Assembly: GCA_035222895.1 (NCBI GenBank)
Contig: JAVYIG010005309.1
Span: forward strand, 62,001 to 126,000
Length of the DNA stretch: 64,000 bases
Direction of reading: 5' to 3'
From: Strongylocentrotus droebachiensis
Lineage: Eukaryota > Echinodermata > Echinoidea > Camarodonta > Strongylocentrotidae
Numbering within the stretch: the first letter of the stretch is position 1; each line of letters opens with the position of its first letter. This document shows positions 46,352-57,504 of the stretch, in pieces. Below the pieces are notes generated by a model that worked only from the letters and a program-made list of their open reading frames with translations, ran no database searches and had not been told where the DNA came from. A program made the translations under genes and the position numbers.

Positions 46352-47368
46352 CTATATGGAAATCAATGTGTTTTAGTGGTTATTTTGTTATCATTTACAT
46401 GTTACTGTATTTAAAAAAAGTTTAGACAATGGTGGACATACATGTAGTTCCTCATTAAGGGAGGGAGGGGGAGGAGAAGGGGAATGACCAGAAGTTAGGG
46501 AAGGGGCTAGGGCATCATGACTTATTCCCCACATGTTTTACACATGGAACATACAGTGTCACTAGCATGTCTTGAAGTATTTAGCTGGTCCTATTTTTGG
46601 ATGGGCAAGTAAAAGAGTGAAAAAAAGACTGAGGATCTGTTAATAACCATTTTTTTTGCTTCAGAGTTTGTAGTTCATATTGAAGTGTGAAATAACACAG
46701 GGTTCTTTTTTCCTTCCCCTATTATTATTATTATTATCATTATTATTATTACTATTATTGTTATAATTATTATTACTATAATTATAATAATTATTATTAC
46801 TGTTATTATTATCATTATTGTTAATTTTACTGTTATGATTATCATTATTATATTGTTTTTGTTTTTATTACCATTATCATTATTGTTAATGTTTCCCCTA
46901 TTATAATTATAATTATTGTTGTGTTTATTATTATCATCATTATCATTACTTTTATCATTATTACTATTATTGTTGTTGTTGTCACAATTACTATTATTAT
47001 TGGCATATTATTATCATTATCATTATTATTAGTACCAGTATTATCATTATGTCTATTTTTGTTATCATTAAGTCATTAGTATTATTCATAAGCACTTTTC
47101 ATTATTATTCATCATTAATAACATTGCTATTCTTATCATTATCAATATTATTATACTTATTATCATTATCATTATAATTGTTATTTATTAGTATTGTGAT
47201 TATTATTATCTTCATCATCATCATTATCAATATCAATATCAAATATCATTAATATTATTACTTTTACTACTACTACTACTGCTACAACTGTCACTGCTAC
47301 TATTACCATTACTATTACTATTACCATTTCCATTACTATTGCTACTACTACAAATACTGAATACCTAC
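46352..47368. other. Intron with (ATT)n/(ATC)n tract
   Basis: About 46719-47340 is an irregular microsatellite of ATT, ATC, GTT and ACT triplets over some 600 bp; the rest is unremarkable. Confidence 0.85.
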
Positions 47369-47535
47369 TCTAATTGGCATGAGCATGAGCGGAGCTGGTT
47401 TCCGACCATACACAGGATCCTGGTACCTTCTTGCTCCACAAAAGTAAAGAGAGCAGCAGATGAAGAGAAAGAGAAGGATGAAAGTGGCCACGCCCACTGC
47501 GATTCCTATGATCGCCACTGTGCTCAGATCAGCTT
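47369..47535 (-). CDS. EGF-domain single-pass membrane protein, transmembrane exon
   Basis: Reverse strand: acceptor ATCCCATTAG before 47535, donor ATTAGA|GTAGGT after 47369; 167 bp, starting with two bases of a split codon and ending in phase 0. It encodes ADLSTVAIIGIAVGVATF, then ILLFLFICCSLYF: a single transmembrane helix of about 25 residues, closed on the inside by C-GARRY and RK. The remainder (QDPVYGRKPAPLMLMPIR) starts the cytoplasmic tail. Glycines in the outer half and Cys/Phe in the inner half are typical of type I single-pass proteins. Confidence 0.87.
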
Positions 47536-48745
47536 CTAATGGGATGAAAAGATGACAAAACTTAATCAACTTTATGGTCGAATTAGAGATTCTTAATGTT
47601 TGTAATCATTAAAATGTGAAATTACTTGTATTGTGATGATTTTGCTTATACAATTTCCTTTATAGGATATTAAATGAGGCAAGCTTGAAAATATATTCAA
47701 CTAGATGGAACTTCGACTGCGCGCAGTCGAAAATGATGCCTCCGCCAGAAACAAACCAAAACAGAAGCAATTTTTCAAATTCAAGTTTAATGGTAATCCA
47801 TTAAAAGGTTCTCAGAATATCGTGATTACAAGCTATTTTTCATATACATGTATGACCCTTTAATCTTTGACCTCATGACCCTAAAATTTAATCAGTTCAT
47901 TGGCTTTGCAAGATACATACATGTCTTGAGTTTGATGGTACTTCGTCCATCGGTACTAATGATGTGATCACCAGCTATTTATGCATACATAATGAGCTCT
48001 GTGACCTTTGACCTTTGACCTCGTGGCCCCAAAATCTAATCAAGTCATTGGCTTTGCACGATACATACATGACCTAAGTTTGGCAGGAATCCATCCATCG
48101 GTTCTTGAGATAACGTGATCAGGAGAACGGGACGTACGGACGTACAACCCGAAAACATAATGCCTCCGGCTATTTCGTAACGGAGGCATAAAAACCTTCA
48201 TATAAAGCTTGTACCATATTCTTTTTTATTAAGCCTTAAGTCATGCATATTACTGTACATGGGGAGGGGGGGGGGGGATTTTTGCATATTTTGTGAATCA
48301 CTCAATGATCGCAAATGTAACAACACAACAAAATATTTCCAGTTAATTAAATGTCACGGGCGAAAATTCACTGTAGTTCCTTCTGTCGCATGTCACACAT
48401 GAAGTCTATATACTTACCAATGAGCCATTACCGCGTCATGTGGCGTAGTTTGAGACCACAATGATCGTCATGGGGCACTTCAACAGATTATTCATTATTC
48501 AATTCTCCCAAAATTATTCTGATATTATGATGATTATAATACTCATATAAAGCATATAACTGGTTGAGGTTGCAGGTTGTGGCTTTACATGAATTTAATA
48601 ACTCACAAATCTGTCCTTGAACCCTTAATCTGCAAATATCTTTACGCAAGATATTGGCTTATACAGTATTACATGATTATTCAGGAAAGTTATAGGTAAG
48701 TTTAAAGAGTGTATTTTGTAATGAGAACTTACTGCCTTTACTTAC
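47536..48745. other. Intron of the EGF-domain gene
   Basis: Contains the Helitron-like element below and a G-run at about 48265-48276; otherwise AT-rich. Confidence 0.5.
47701..48191 (-). mobile_element. Helitron-like non-autonomous element (tentative)
   Basis: On the minus strand the 3' end has a perfect 20-base palindrome (TTCGACTGCGCGCAGTCGAA, 47712-47731), then seven bases and CTAG at 47704-47701, followed by T. A hairpin then CTRR before T is the Helitron 3' signature. At the other end, ATGCCTCCG and CGGAGGCAT form a second hairpin (about 48159-48189). The interior has repeated TTTGACCT(C/T) and TAATCA.TTCATTGGCTTTGCA blocks. The expected 5' TC was not found. Confidence 0.45.
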
Positions 48746-48783
48746 CATTTTCACAATTTTCTCCCGATCTACCAGACGGACAG
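48746..48783 (-). CDS. EGF-domain single-pass membrane protein, micro-exon completing the EGF domain
   Basis: Reverse strand, only 38 bp: acceptor TTGATGCAG before 48783, donor AAAATG|GTAAGT after 48746. One base completes the codon from the upstream exon and one is left over. It encodes S-CPSGRSGENCEN, which is the last loop of an EGF domain (C-x8-C with the G..G..C pattern). It restores both reading phase and the six-cysteine pattern between the neighbouring exons, strong support despite its length. Confidence 0.85.
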
Positions 48784-49523
48784 CTGCATCAATATGGAAC
48801 ACAAAACAAAAAAATTATAATATTATTATCCCATGTTGAATAATTGTTCAAAAAAAGAAAGCAAAAACAAAACAAAAAAGCAAAACACATTGACATAAAA
48901 GGAACAAATCAGGCGCAACAAAATGGGCAAATGTGCAGTTAGTTTTATACTGTGTATCTAAAGAGCCACATATGAATCAGTATGTAAAAGGGCAATTGTT
49001 GCTCGCAGCTACATTTTCTACACTGCCCCCAATACATTTCGTCTTGGCATTCACTTAAAGCAAAGTTTTGTCACAATGTTTTCATTTCTTAGGAATGCTT
49101 AAAAGATCTGCAAAAATGGTTGTATTCTTGGAACGCAAAAAGTAATTTAAATAACATTTCATAAATTTTCAATTTCTTTGCTATTGTTGAGGGAATAGAT
49201 TTGTTTCCATACAGGGGATTAATGAAAACACATATTTGCAATGATTATATTTAGGGTGCATGTATGGCTGAAAATTTCTTGAGGGAAAATAATAATTTTA
49301 ATTAGTTTCTTAGTACAGAGCGAACGGGAAGGGAGCTATGTCACAGTGTTGTCAATTTTCGATTGATTGATTGCAACAATTCAAAAATTCAAACTTTTTT
49401 TTTTTTATTTGGAAATTTCTTAAACTGTCCTCTCATTTTCTGATTCTATTTAAACTAACTTAATGTCTGTGTGGATTTCCCCTTTAAAGGTACGCAAAAC
49501 TGTTATGGGTTTAACAATCATAC
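48784..49523. other. Intron, nothing recognised
   Basis: AT-rich, with a T-run near 49397-49408. Confidence 0.5.
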
Positions 49524-49611
49524 CTGCATTCGTGGTCATAGACTTCAATATGATTCAAGATAGTACATGTTCCTCCATTTGATAAACATTCAAATGAAGA
49601 AGGGCAAACCT
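49524..49611 (-). CDS. EGF-domain single-pass membrane protein, EGF exon
   Basis: Reverse strand: acceptor TTTTTCCCCTCAG before 49611, donor TGCAG|GTATGA after 49524; 88 bp. It starts with two bases of a split codon (phase 1, usual for EGF exons) and ends with two left over. It encodes EVCPSSFECLSNGGTC, then a 12-residue loop to the fourth Cys. With the 48746 micro-exon the spacing is C-x5-C-x6-C-x12-C-x1-C-x8-C, one complete EGF-like domain; the calcium-binding consensus is absent. It sits directly outside the membrane helix, an arrangement shared by EGF-family ligands and many adhesion proteins. About 227 residues of the protein are visible in all; exons encoding the N-terminus and signal peptide were not identified. 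Confidence 0.87.
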
Positions 49612-50724
49612 CTGAGGGGAAAAAGAAGAGAAGGAGAGTGATAACAGTTTCCAACAAGAGAAATGAGACAGTTAAAGTTGATACTCTAAGCAAATAAATG
49701 TCCCTTAATTTGTTACCTACGGCAAGTATATGTTATTTTTAAGTTTTTCAATTACTTAGTATATCACAAAAAAATTCTGTCTACTCGAAATCCTCAATTG
49801 AAATTTCTAAAATATCCGCCTCTCTTTGCATAGAAAATCAGTCACGACGCTGGTCTACTATTTATGACCTCACGTCCGGGAGAGAGTATATTCACGTACC
49901 CGGATGTTCCATAGCAAACATGTGCAGAGTGATACGATTTTCTGCATATTTTTGTTTCAAAGGCTGAAAAGTCTAATAAATCATAATTCTATGTACAATT
50001 CTTTACCTTCCCCTAGTACTTCATAGTATTAATATCAATTCCCCTTTTAAAAATTATGACATATACATGCCAACGATGTGCTATTAGTCGATATTTTCAC
50101 CATGCAATTTTTGTTTTGGTGTTGAAATCGGCCCAGGCACGGAGTGAACAGTAGCTGTCTACCCATGCACAGTTCATTACACACTACAGCGATCTCCCGA
50201 TGGTTTCTTCTTCCTTTTTCCCCATGTCTTTCGCCTTCCTTGGCCCTGAACATCCTTCATCTACCAATTCTGACACCGGTAGTCAGGAGCAAGTCTTTGT
50301 TAGTTGTTTTTCTTAGCTGGCAACGTCGCTTTCATTCTCTTGCAATTGCCGATAAACATATAACTAGCGCACGTACGTTCCATCACAAGCAAGCAGCGCC
50401 TAGAGCAGCGGCTTGGTCTTACCTCCCGATTCTGCTCGCTCCACGAACGTTCATGCAAGAGCCGCATCACTCGCCAAAATATTATAGAGGAAGCGCGCTT
50501 GCATGATCTCGTTCAAGTTTGATATTTTACAACATAAAATGTTTAACTGGTACTGTATCCTTTTTTGAGGCAGTCACACACATCTATGATAAGTACTATC
50601 ATAGTTCTAGACCGATTCGTTTTACAAAACTGCTCATGTTCATCTGATGACAATATAATGCATCCGCCTATTCATAAGTGCACGATTTAACTTTAATTCC
50701 TAAGCAGTAAACTCGTCTTAAATC
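49612..50724. other. Upstream sequence; possible GC-richer segment
   Basis: About 50110-50510 is richer in GC than its surroundings and open on the plus strand for 120 codons, but neither strand shows recognisable protein features. A minus-strand GAG|GTAAGA donor-like site lies near 50417-50425, so a non-coding first exon is conceivable. A segment near 49845-49915 (TGACCTCACGTCCGGGAG) resembles one near 53430-53480. Confidence 0.35.
50717..50724. repeat. Target-site duplication, left (CTTAAATC)
   Basis: 8-bp direct repeat shared with 53229-53236, immediately outside the foldback element. Confidence 0.85.
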
Positions 50725-51505
50725 GGTAACCCGACACATGCTCCGCCGACGATTGCTCCGCCGACATTTACTCCGCAAAACGCGACAATTGCTCCGCGAC
50801 ATTTGCTCCGCGACATTTGCTCCGACGTCAAATGCTCCGCCGACAGTTGCTCCGCCGACAGTTGCTCCGCCGACAGTTGCTCCGCCGACAATTGCTCCGC
50901 CGACAGATGCTCCGCCGACAATTGCTCCGCCGACAATTACTCCGCCGACAATTGCTCCGCCGTCAATTGCTCCGCAAAACGCGACAATTGCTCCGCCGAC
51001 ATTTGCTCCGCCGACATTTGCTCCGCCTGAAGCGACACTGCTCCGCCGACATTTGCTCCGCGACAATTGCTCCGCCGACAATTGCTCCGCCTGAAGCGAC
51101 AATTGCTCCGCCGACATTTGCTCCGCCGACAATTGCTCCGCCGACAATTATTGCTCGCCTGAAGCGACAATTGCTCCGGTGACATTTGCTCCGACGACAT
51201 TTGCTCCGCCGACAATTGCTCCGCCGACAATTGCTCCGCCTGAAGCGACAATTGCTCCGCCGACATTTGCTCCGCCGACAATTGCTCCGCCGACAATTAT
51301 TGCTCCGCCTGAAGCGACAATTGCTCCGGTGACATTTGCTCCGACGACATTTGCTCCGCCGACAATTGCTCCGCCGACAATTGCTCCGCCTGAAGCGACA
51401 ATTGCTCCGGTGACATTTGCTCCGACGACATTTGCTCCGCCCAAAAAGTGTCCCATAAACTACAAATGCTATTAGTACTACGACAAATGCTTCGCCGACA
51501 ATATT
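50725..51505. repeat. Foldback left arm: 15-bp tandem repeats
   Basis: About 45 units of TTGCTCCGCCGACAA type. A longer higher-order motif containing GCTCCGCCTGAAGCGACAAT and GCTCCGGTGACATTTGCTCC recurs at about 51150, 51300 and 51380, so the inner part of the arm grew by block duplication. The inner end is CCCAAAAAGTGTCCC...TACTACGACAAATG. Confidence 0.9.
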
Positions 51506-52124
51506 TTTTTTACACGGGTTATTTTCGTTTTTGTTTTTTTCTTCTTCATTTTCTGAATGCATTTCATGAAATAATGTATATGAAATGAAATCAATGAATG
51601 TTGATGAAGTGGGAGGAAAAAGGAGTTACCTAAAAGTCATTTCGAATATACTGAAATAACTTTCCATCTATTACTGTATGTCCCATATAATGTACACTAA
51701 ACACTCATTACATGTCGTGGGAAGTTTTTAAAAAAAAAGTAGAGCAGCAAGCCACATTCCCAATACGCGCATACCTCCTAGTTAATTTCAAACAGCTCAT
51801 CAATATGTAAGACCTGAAATAACCTCAATGCAAGCAAGCACATGCATCTTACTACAATGTACTAGTTCATCATGGAAGTTCTAGAAAACAACAGGGGAGG
51901 GATCAAAATAAGCTTTGAAGGGCACTTATACGTAGAGAAGAGAACCCATTCAGACGGGAAAATTAGATGGTAGCCTTTCTGCTTATTCCATTTATACAAA
52001 TCATTCTGTTGCAGTTTGATGTTAGTTCTTCATAATAAGCCAATTGCTCTTCTTCCGGTGGCTCCGTGAGTCCCTTAAAGTCAGTGAAAACAAAGTACTC
52101 GAATGAGACGGGGTGTTTTACACA

Positions 52125-52178
<54 letters not shown>

Positions 52179-52659
52179 TAGTAAAGCTACATACACTTAA
52201 CTGAAGGAAAGAAACCTATAGAAAACGGACTGGATATTATTGAAAATACTATTCTAAACAAGAATGTACTACATTACGTTACAATTTCACGAGAGAAATA
52301 GAACTCGAGAGGGGGAGAAGAGAAGAAGTGATGAAATTGAAAAAAGACTAATAGCATGAGAGGAAAGAAAAGAGCCAAGAAGACAAGAAAGGGTGTAAAA
52401 AGGAAAAGGAGGAGCAGGAGAGAAAGAGAGAGAGATAGCCTTGAGCTTTGGATCAGCTAATGAGTAATACAGGAAACAGATTTTGAGCGGAGTAATTACC
52501 TTTCGCCGGAGAAGTTGCATAAGGAGCTATAACTCAATTTTCTCTTTTAATCAAACATGGGGAATAGCAAAAAGCGGCTGAGCATTTATTGCACTAATTA
52601 CCAGAGGAGCATTCATATCTTCCAAGAGGCCGCACTTTTGGATCGGAGAGCAATTTTAT
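51506..52659. other. Foldback element central domain
   Basis: AT-rich spacer with a (TA)n run at about 52126-52173 and a purine-rich stretch at 52300-52440. No reading frame of convincing coding character; the element therefore depends on proteins encoded elsewhere. Confidence 0.7.
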
Positions 52660-53228
52660 TGTTGGCGGAGCATTGTCTTTTAAGGGGTACTTTTGGGAGG
52701 AGCAACAATTGTCGTAGTAGCCTTTGTATTGTACGGGGCAATTTTTGAGCGGAGCAAATGTCGGCGGAGCAATTGTCGGCGGAGCAATTATCGGCGGAGC
52801 AAATGTCACCGGAGCAATTGTCGCTTCAGGCGGAGCAATTGTCGGCGGAGCAATTGTCGGCGGAGCAATTGTCGGCGGAGCAAATGTCGGCGGAGCAAAT
52901 GTCGGCGGAGCAAGTGTCGCTTCAGGCGGAGCAAATGTCGGCGGAGCAAATGTCGGCGGAGCAATTGTCGCGTTTTGCGGAGCAATTGACGGCGGAGAAA
53001 TTGTCGGCGGAGCAATTGTCGGCGGAGCAATTGTCGGCGGAGCATCTGTCGGCGGAGCAATTGTCGGCGGAGCAACTGTCGGCGGAGCAACTGTCGGCGG
53101 AGCAACTGTCGGCGGAGCATTTTGACGTCGGAGCAAATGTCGCGGAGCAAATGTCGCGGAGCAATTGTCGCGTTTTGCGGAGTAAATGTCGGCGGAGCAA
53201 TCGTCGGCGGAGCATGTGTCATGGAACC
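52660..53228. repeat. Foldback right arm: 15-bp tandem repeats (inverted)
   Basis: About 35 units, the reverse complement of the left arm. The outer ~270 bp mirror the left arm almost base for base. The inner end (TTTGTATTGTACGGGGCAAT) corresponds to the left inner end with more divergence. Confidence 0.9.
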
Positions 53229-53236
53229 CTTAAATC
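53229..53236. repeat. Target-site duplication, right (CTTAAATC)
   Basis: Matches 50717-50724 exactly. Confidence 0.85.
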
Positions 53237-55038
53237 TCTACCAAATAGGTGAATATGAGGATATAAAAAGAAATCAGCGACTGAAAATGTTGCTTCGTTA
53301 TTCTTCATTCAAATGAAAACAGAAAATCCATCAAATATACTCCTTAACAACAACAAATCTAAGCTCTGACAGGATAGCATTTACGTAGGGATATCACTGC
53401 CATTCACTCTCACTGAGCCCATGACTCCCGTTCGTGACGTCACGGATAGAGGCCCGACTCTACGTGCACTTCCGGGTTTCAGACTTAGATATTTTGGTAG
53501 AGTTTACTCGAATAAATTCATTATTCTAAACTTGTTTTGTCGGGTGGACACCATTTGGTGTTATTATTGGGGTTAAAAGCTTTCTATTTCGTCGAAGAAT
53601 CCACGAACCGTCACACGCGACCGCTAAAGCGCATAAGCACATTCGGAATAAAACGCGATTAAAGATCATGCCTTATTTCAACCAGCTAATTCGAGGCGCT
53701 TACTTCCGATAAATAGAACATATTATGTATGAAAAGAAAGAAGAGAATCTACTCTTTCTTTCCACACATAATATATATCTGACATGCGTACAATTATAAC
53801 ACAACAAGGCTACACACACGTGTGCCGCTTCGTGAATTCTTTCAGCGCGCACGTAAACAAATCCACGAAGTGGCACATAGCCCTCGTGCCGCGCATAGCA
53901 CACTTGATCTCGCGCATTAAAAAATCCACGAAGTGGCACATGCACTTGTGACAGTGGTGTAGCGTGGTCGGACTGATTGGGGGGCATGCACATTACTAGG
54001 GGGAGGGGGGGGGGGGGTGAGGGGGTATAAACCTTTTGTATTTCTTTCCAAAGCTGACCCCTTTTCTTTTATATTAGTTTTTTCTTCAATTTTGGTTTGA
54101 GGGAACAACCCCCCCCCCCGGCCCCTCCACCATTTGTGCTATAAAGGCAACCCTCGCATAAAAATGATTGTTCCAATTTTCAATAATTTGGAACAACACC
54201 CCATGTGGAGACTTCAAGAAATATCAATGGTCAGAAATTCAAGATCGCCTTACAATTTCTGTGTCAAATTTAAACAATGCTTTTGTAAAGATAATGACAA
54301 GAACATGGGGGCCTGTTAGGATTATTCAGTTAATTTAATTTCGATATAATTATATCGATACAATTTCCATGCTAGAAAGGTGGATACATTATTAACTCCT
54401 TTAATTTTTGCGCTGTGGAACAATTGAACTTCCATTCTCGAAGACGAGTATCAATAAAAAGCCCCCTTAATTCCTTGTTAAACATAATATATTAAATCAT
54501 GTATTCCTAATACATAATTGAAACTGGTTATTTATTATATTATATATCGTTTAAGATGATGTTTCTAGCTTTTCAGAATAGTTATATTACTTGATTCAAT
54601 CACCAAGCCTTGCGACTAATTATTAAATTATAATCACTATCATTCATTCTCACTTCAATCTCGAACTTCAAGCTTGTTTTGTGTGGATCTGTCTACCCCG
54701 CCCCCTCATGAATACACACACACACACACACAATCGCATAGTAGTCAGATATGATTATGAATTTTTACTAGAATTTATTTCAACATTTCATTATGTATTA
54801 AATGCAACATTTAAAGTAACTTCATTTCATACTGAATTACAGTAAAGTTGTTTTTTACACGTTACAAATCGTTATAAAACATTTGTTTAACCTCAACGAT
54901 GTGACTATTACACAAACAAAAGTATATGACCTATCACGATACCTTTATGATAATTCATTGCTACGATTGACTTACTCTGATATCTCTTCTCTTCGATAAT
55001 TTATTGAAATTTATTTCGCTTTATGAATACAATACTAC
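53237..55038. other. No gene recognised
   Basis: Includes a GC-richer repeat-like segment at about 53400-53700, a cluster of CACGAAG(T/C)GGCAC motifs in both orientations at about 53821-53941, G- and C-runs at 54001-54120 and a (CA)n run at about 54714-54732. Confidence 0.5.
53821..53941. repeat. Repeated AATCCACGAAGTGGCACAT motif
   Basis: Two direct copies (about 53860-53879 and 53923-53941) and one inverted variant, GTGCCGCTTCGTGAATT, at about 53821-53837. Confidence 0.7.
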
Positions 55039-55790
55039 ACAATACCATTATTAATTGAAAAATCATTAGCAGAGTTTTGTTCATGTACGTGAACCTGTTA
55101 TCCCTAATCATCTATGCTAACCCGTTTAAAACAGCGACCTGGAAGAGTAATGGTAGCACAATAACTAGATGGGCACATATTTGAAGACAACAATGCAAAG
55201 AAGCAAAGAAATGTATAACTATTTGTTATGGATTGAATAGAAAACTAGCATGAAGGTATACATAATTAAATAACACATGAAACATTACATTAAATAAATT
55301 TCATAATTCAATTCAATTCAATATTTGACTTCACTTCAAATTCATGCATAAATGAATACATATATTTCAATTAAGCATTCTTTATATATCAACTCAACTA
55401 TATAGTTCCTACACAATACCATTATTAATTGAAAAATCATTAGCAGACTTTTGTTCATGTGAACCTGTTATCCATAATCATCTATGCTAACCCATCTAAA
55501 GCAGCGACCTTGAAGAGTAATGGTAGCACAATAACAAGATGGGCACATATTTGAAGACAACAATGCAAAGAAGCAAAGAAATGTATAACAATTCGTTATG
55601 GATTGAATAGAGAAGCAAGCATGAAGATATATAAATATATAACACTTGAAACGGTACTTTAAATAAATTTTATTATTAAATTCAATTCAATATCACTTCA
55701 AATTTACCATATCAACTATTTCATTTTTGCATAATGAATAAATATATTTAAATTTAGCAATCTTTATAAATCAACTCAACTACATGCAAT
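55039..55790. repeat. Tandem duplication, two ~375-bp copies
   Basis: ACAATACCATTATTAATTGA begins both copies (about 55039 and 55414). Shared blocks include GAACCTGTTATCC.TAATCA, AGAGTAATGGTAGCACAATA and GATGGGCACATATTTGAAGA. High identity suggests a fairly recent duplication. No ORF of interest. Confidence 0.85.
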
Positions 55791-57074
55791 TCAATATATA
55801 ACTTACCATGTGTATTCAAACATCTTTTCATATTTACAATAATAACTGTTTAAAGCGTAATAAAACAAATCAATTGCAATATAATATTTCTTATCGATAA
55901 AATTCCATTATCTGCACAAACTATTCAATATAATTTACATGTACAACTTATGCCTAGTGTAAAATATCTATTCATCTTATACACAATTGTGAGGGACATG
56001 AGTAGTATTCATTAGTCCTGAAATTGGGGACAGTATCAATGAGTGTAGAATATTCAATATACATTGTATGTACTAAATATGTATATGCTAACCCAAATTC
56101 ATACCTATTACAACACATGAATTAATGAGACAATTTGGGGATGTAATTTCCTCAATTATTATAAATGTTCATACAATTTAATAAAAAAGCAAAATTTATT
56201 ATAAATTGTTATCCTGCCTGCCTGATTCTACTTACCTACAAATTATTAAAAAAGGAAAAGTTGGGTAAATATTGTTTTATGAGATATGTGCCTTGATGCA
56301 GAAAGAGTTACAATCGATTGTAAGTTACAATTAATCGTTTTCTGCATCGGGGCAATGGTAAGATAAGTGAAGTGACAATAGCATGAACTACAGTAGATTA
56401 TATTCATAATGTATTCCAGAAACTATCTTGTGCAGAAACGTAACCTATTTTGAATAATTGTTTTATTCTTTTTGGCAAAAATGACAGACTGAAGACAATT
56501 CCAATTTGCTTAAGTTTGAAGGATAAACCATAACAAAAATGATGTATTGCCAACTGTGTTATGTTTGTTAAACAAGTATAGCATATTTTCCCATCTCACG
56601 ATCTTTGACTAAACATGCATTTCTGATTGCATATCTCACATATTATACACAATTTCTGACACAAGCATTATATGATTATAATTAAAGAAGGTCACGTCGG
56701 TAAACATCTTACATTTCACATGTTAATTTAGCACATTTTGAAATAACAGGAGGGTTGCAATATAATTATTAGCATCCAACTAATTATCATTTTTGTGAAT
56801 AATTTCATCAGCTTCCCTCTAAAAAAAAGTGGTTCCTTAGCGACTGGCTGGAATACTCCCTAGGGAGTGGAAATTGTGCCCTTTGCGTGCAGGAATGATT
56901 GCAGTGTGTATCCGTTGACAAGGGTAATAATAGCGCTTAGAGGCTTTGTTGCAATTTGCGCTATTTAAATAGCCACTATTATTATTATTATTATTATCTA
57001 CTCCAATCACCTTTGGCTATTCTGATTGCCTATGATGAAGTTTATCCAATCAACTGCTAGCAGATGTGCCATCA
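55791..57074. other. No gene recognised; SINE-tail fragment at the end
   Basis: AT-rich. An inverted repeat TGCCTTGATGCAGAAA.GAGTTACAATCGATTG...CGTTTTCTGCATCGGGGCA lies at about 56289-56355. AATAGCGCTTAGAGGC...GCGCTATTTAAATAG with (ATT)n lies at about 56931-56998. Confidence 0.5.
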
Positions 57075-57392
57075 TCAGAGGACCTCAATCTCGGGACTCC
57101 CCTTTTCTGACTGCATGTCATCTAATCTGTGACATCTACATCCTTGGCATCTTCTTCTACAAGAAATTTCACAAGCTCCACACCGTGTCTGTCCTTCATG
57201 TGACAAAAAACATGTACACTCTTTGGAAGCAAGGTTATGCATGGTGAAATTGTAATTTCTTATAAAACAGTTCGCTTCTCTTAGATTGAGGGAAGTAGAT
57301 AACCTGTTGCAAGTCAAATACAGCAGCACAGAATGATCAAATAGATCTTGGCCAAACATGTCTGGTACATCATGAACATCTTGAACGTCCAT
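57075..57392 (-). pseudogene. Coding-like fragment, possibly frameshifted
   Basis: The reverse-strand frame from 57392 begins MDVQDVHDVPDMFGQDLFDH and stays open to 57075. In another frame (about 57200-57122) the sequence HMKDRHGVELVKFLVEEDAK, followed by D-V-D-V-T-D and a stop, looks more protein-like, while D-D-M-Q-S-E-K-G returns in the first frame just after it. Two plausible segments in different frames suggest either splicing or a frameshifted remnant. An AG|AGTGTACATG acceptor near 57201 would match the phase of the repeat exon upstream. No family recognised. Confidence 0.3.
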
Positions 57393-57504
57393 TGCACTCT
57401 CATTGGTTGCACATAGACCTGCAATACCACGCGAGTCTACCTGAGCTCTACCTTCAATGATAGAGGATGTACATGTAGTACCGCAGGTCTACCTTCAATG
57501 AGAG

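Larger units (their letters stand above)
50725..53228. mobile_element. TU-like foldback transposon, complete and non-autonomous
   Basis: 2504 bp. The ends are GGT..C..GACACATGCTCC in inverted orientation, flanked by the 8-bp direct repeat CTTAAATC. The left arm (50725 to about 51505) and right arm (about 52660-53228) are arrays of 15-bp units (TTGCTCCGCCGACAA with variants), in mirrored order: the same variant units (GCTCCGCAAAACGCGACA, GCTCCGACGTCAAA.TG) occur at the same places from each end. The middle (about 51505-52660) has no transposase-sized ORF. Long inverted repeats of short tandem units with 8-bp duplications are, from memory, the hallmark of sea-urchin TU elements and resemble Drosophila FB elements. 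All ORFs in the arms arise because 15 is a multiple of 3 and the unit lacks stops. Confidence 0.9.

Noticed and set aside
50144-50506. 120-codon plus-strand ORF
   Set aside because: No recognisable motif, no splice or promoter context, and biased composition.
50668-51562. Long ORFs with AEQLSAEQMS, APPTIAPPT and similar pentapeptide-like repeats
   Set aside because: They arise in several frames and on both strands because the 15-bp foldback unit is a multiple of three without stops; the same occurs in the inverted arm at 52594-53252.
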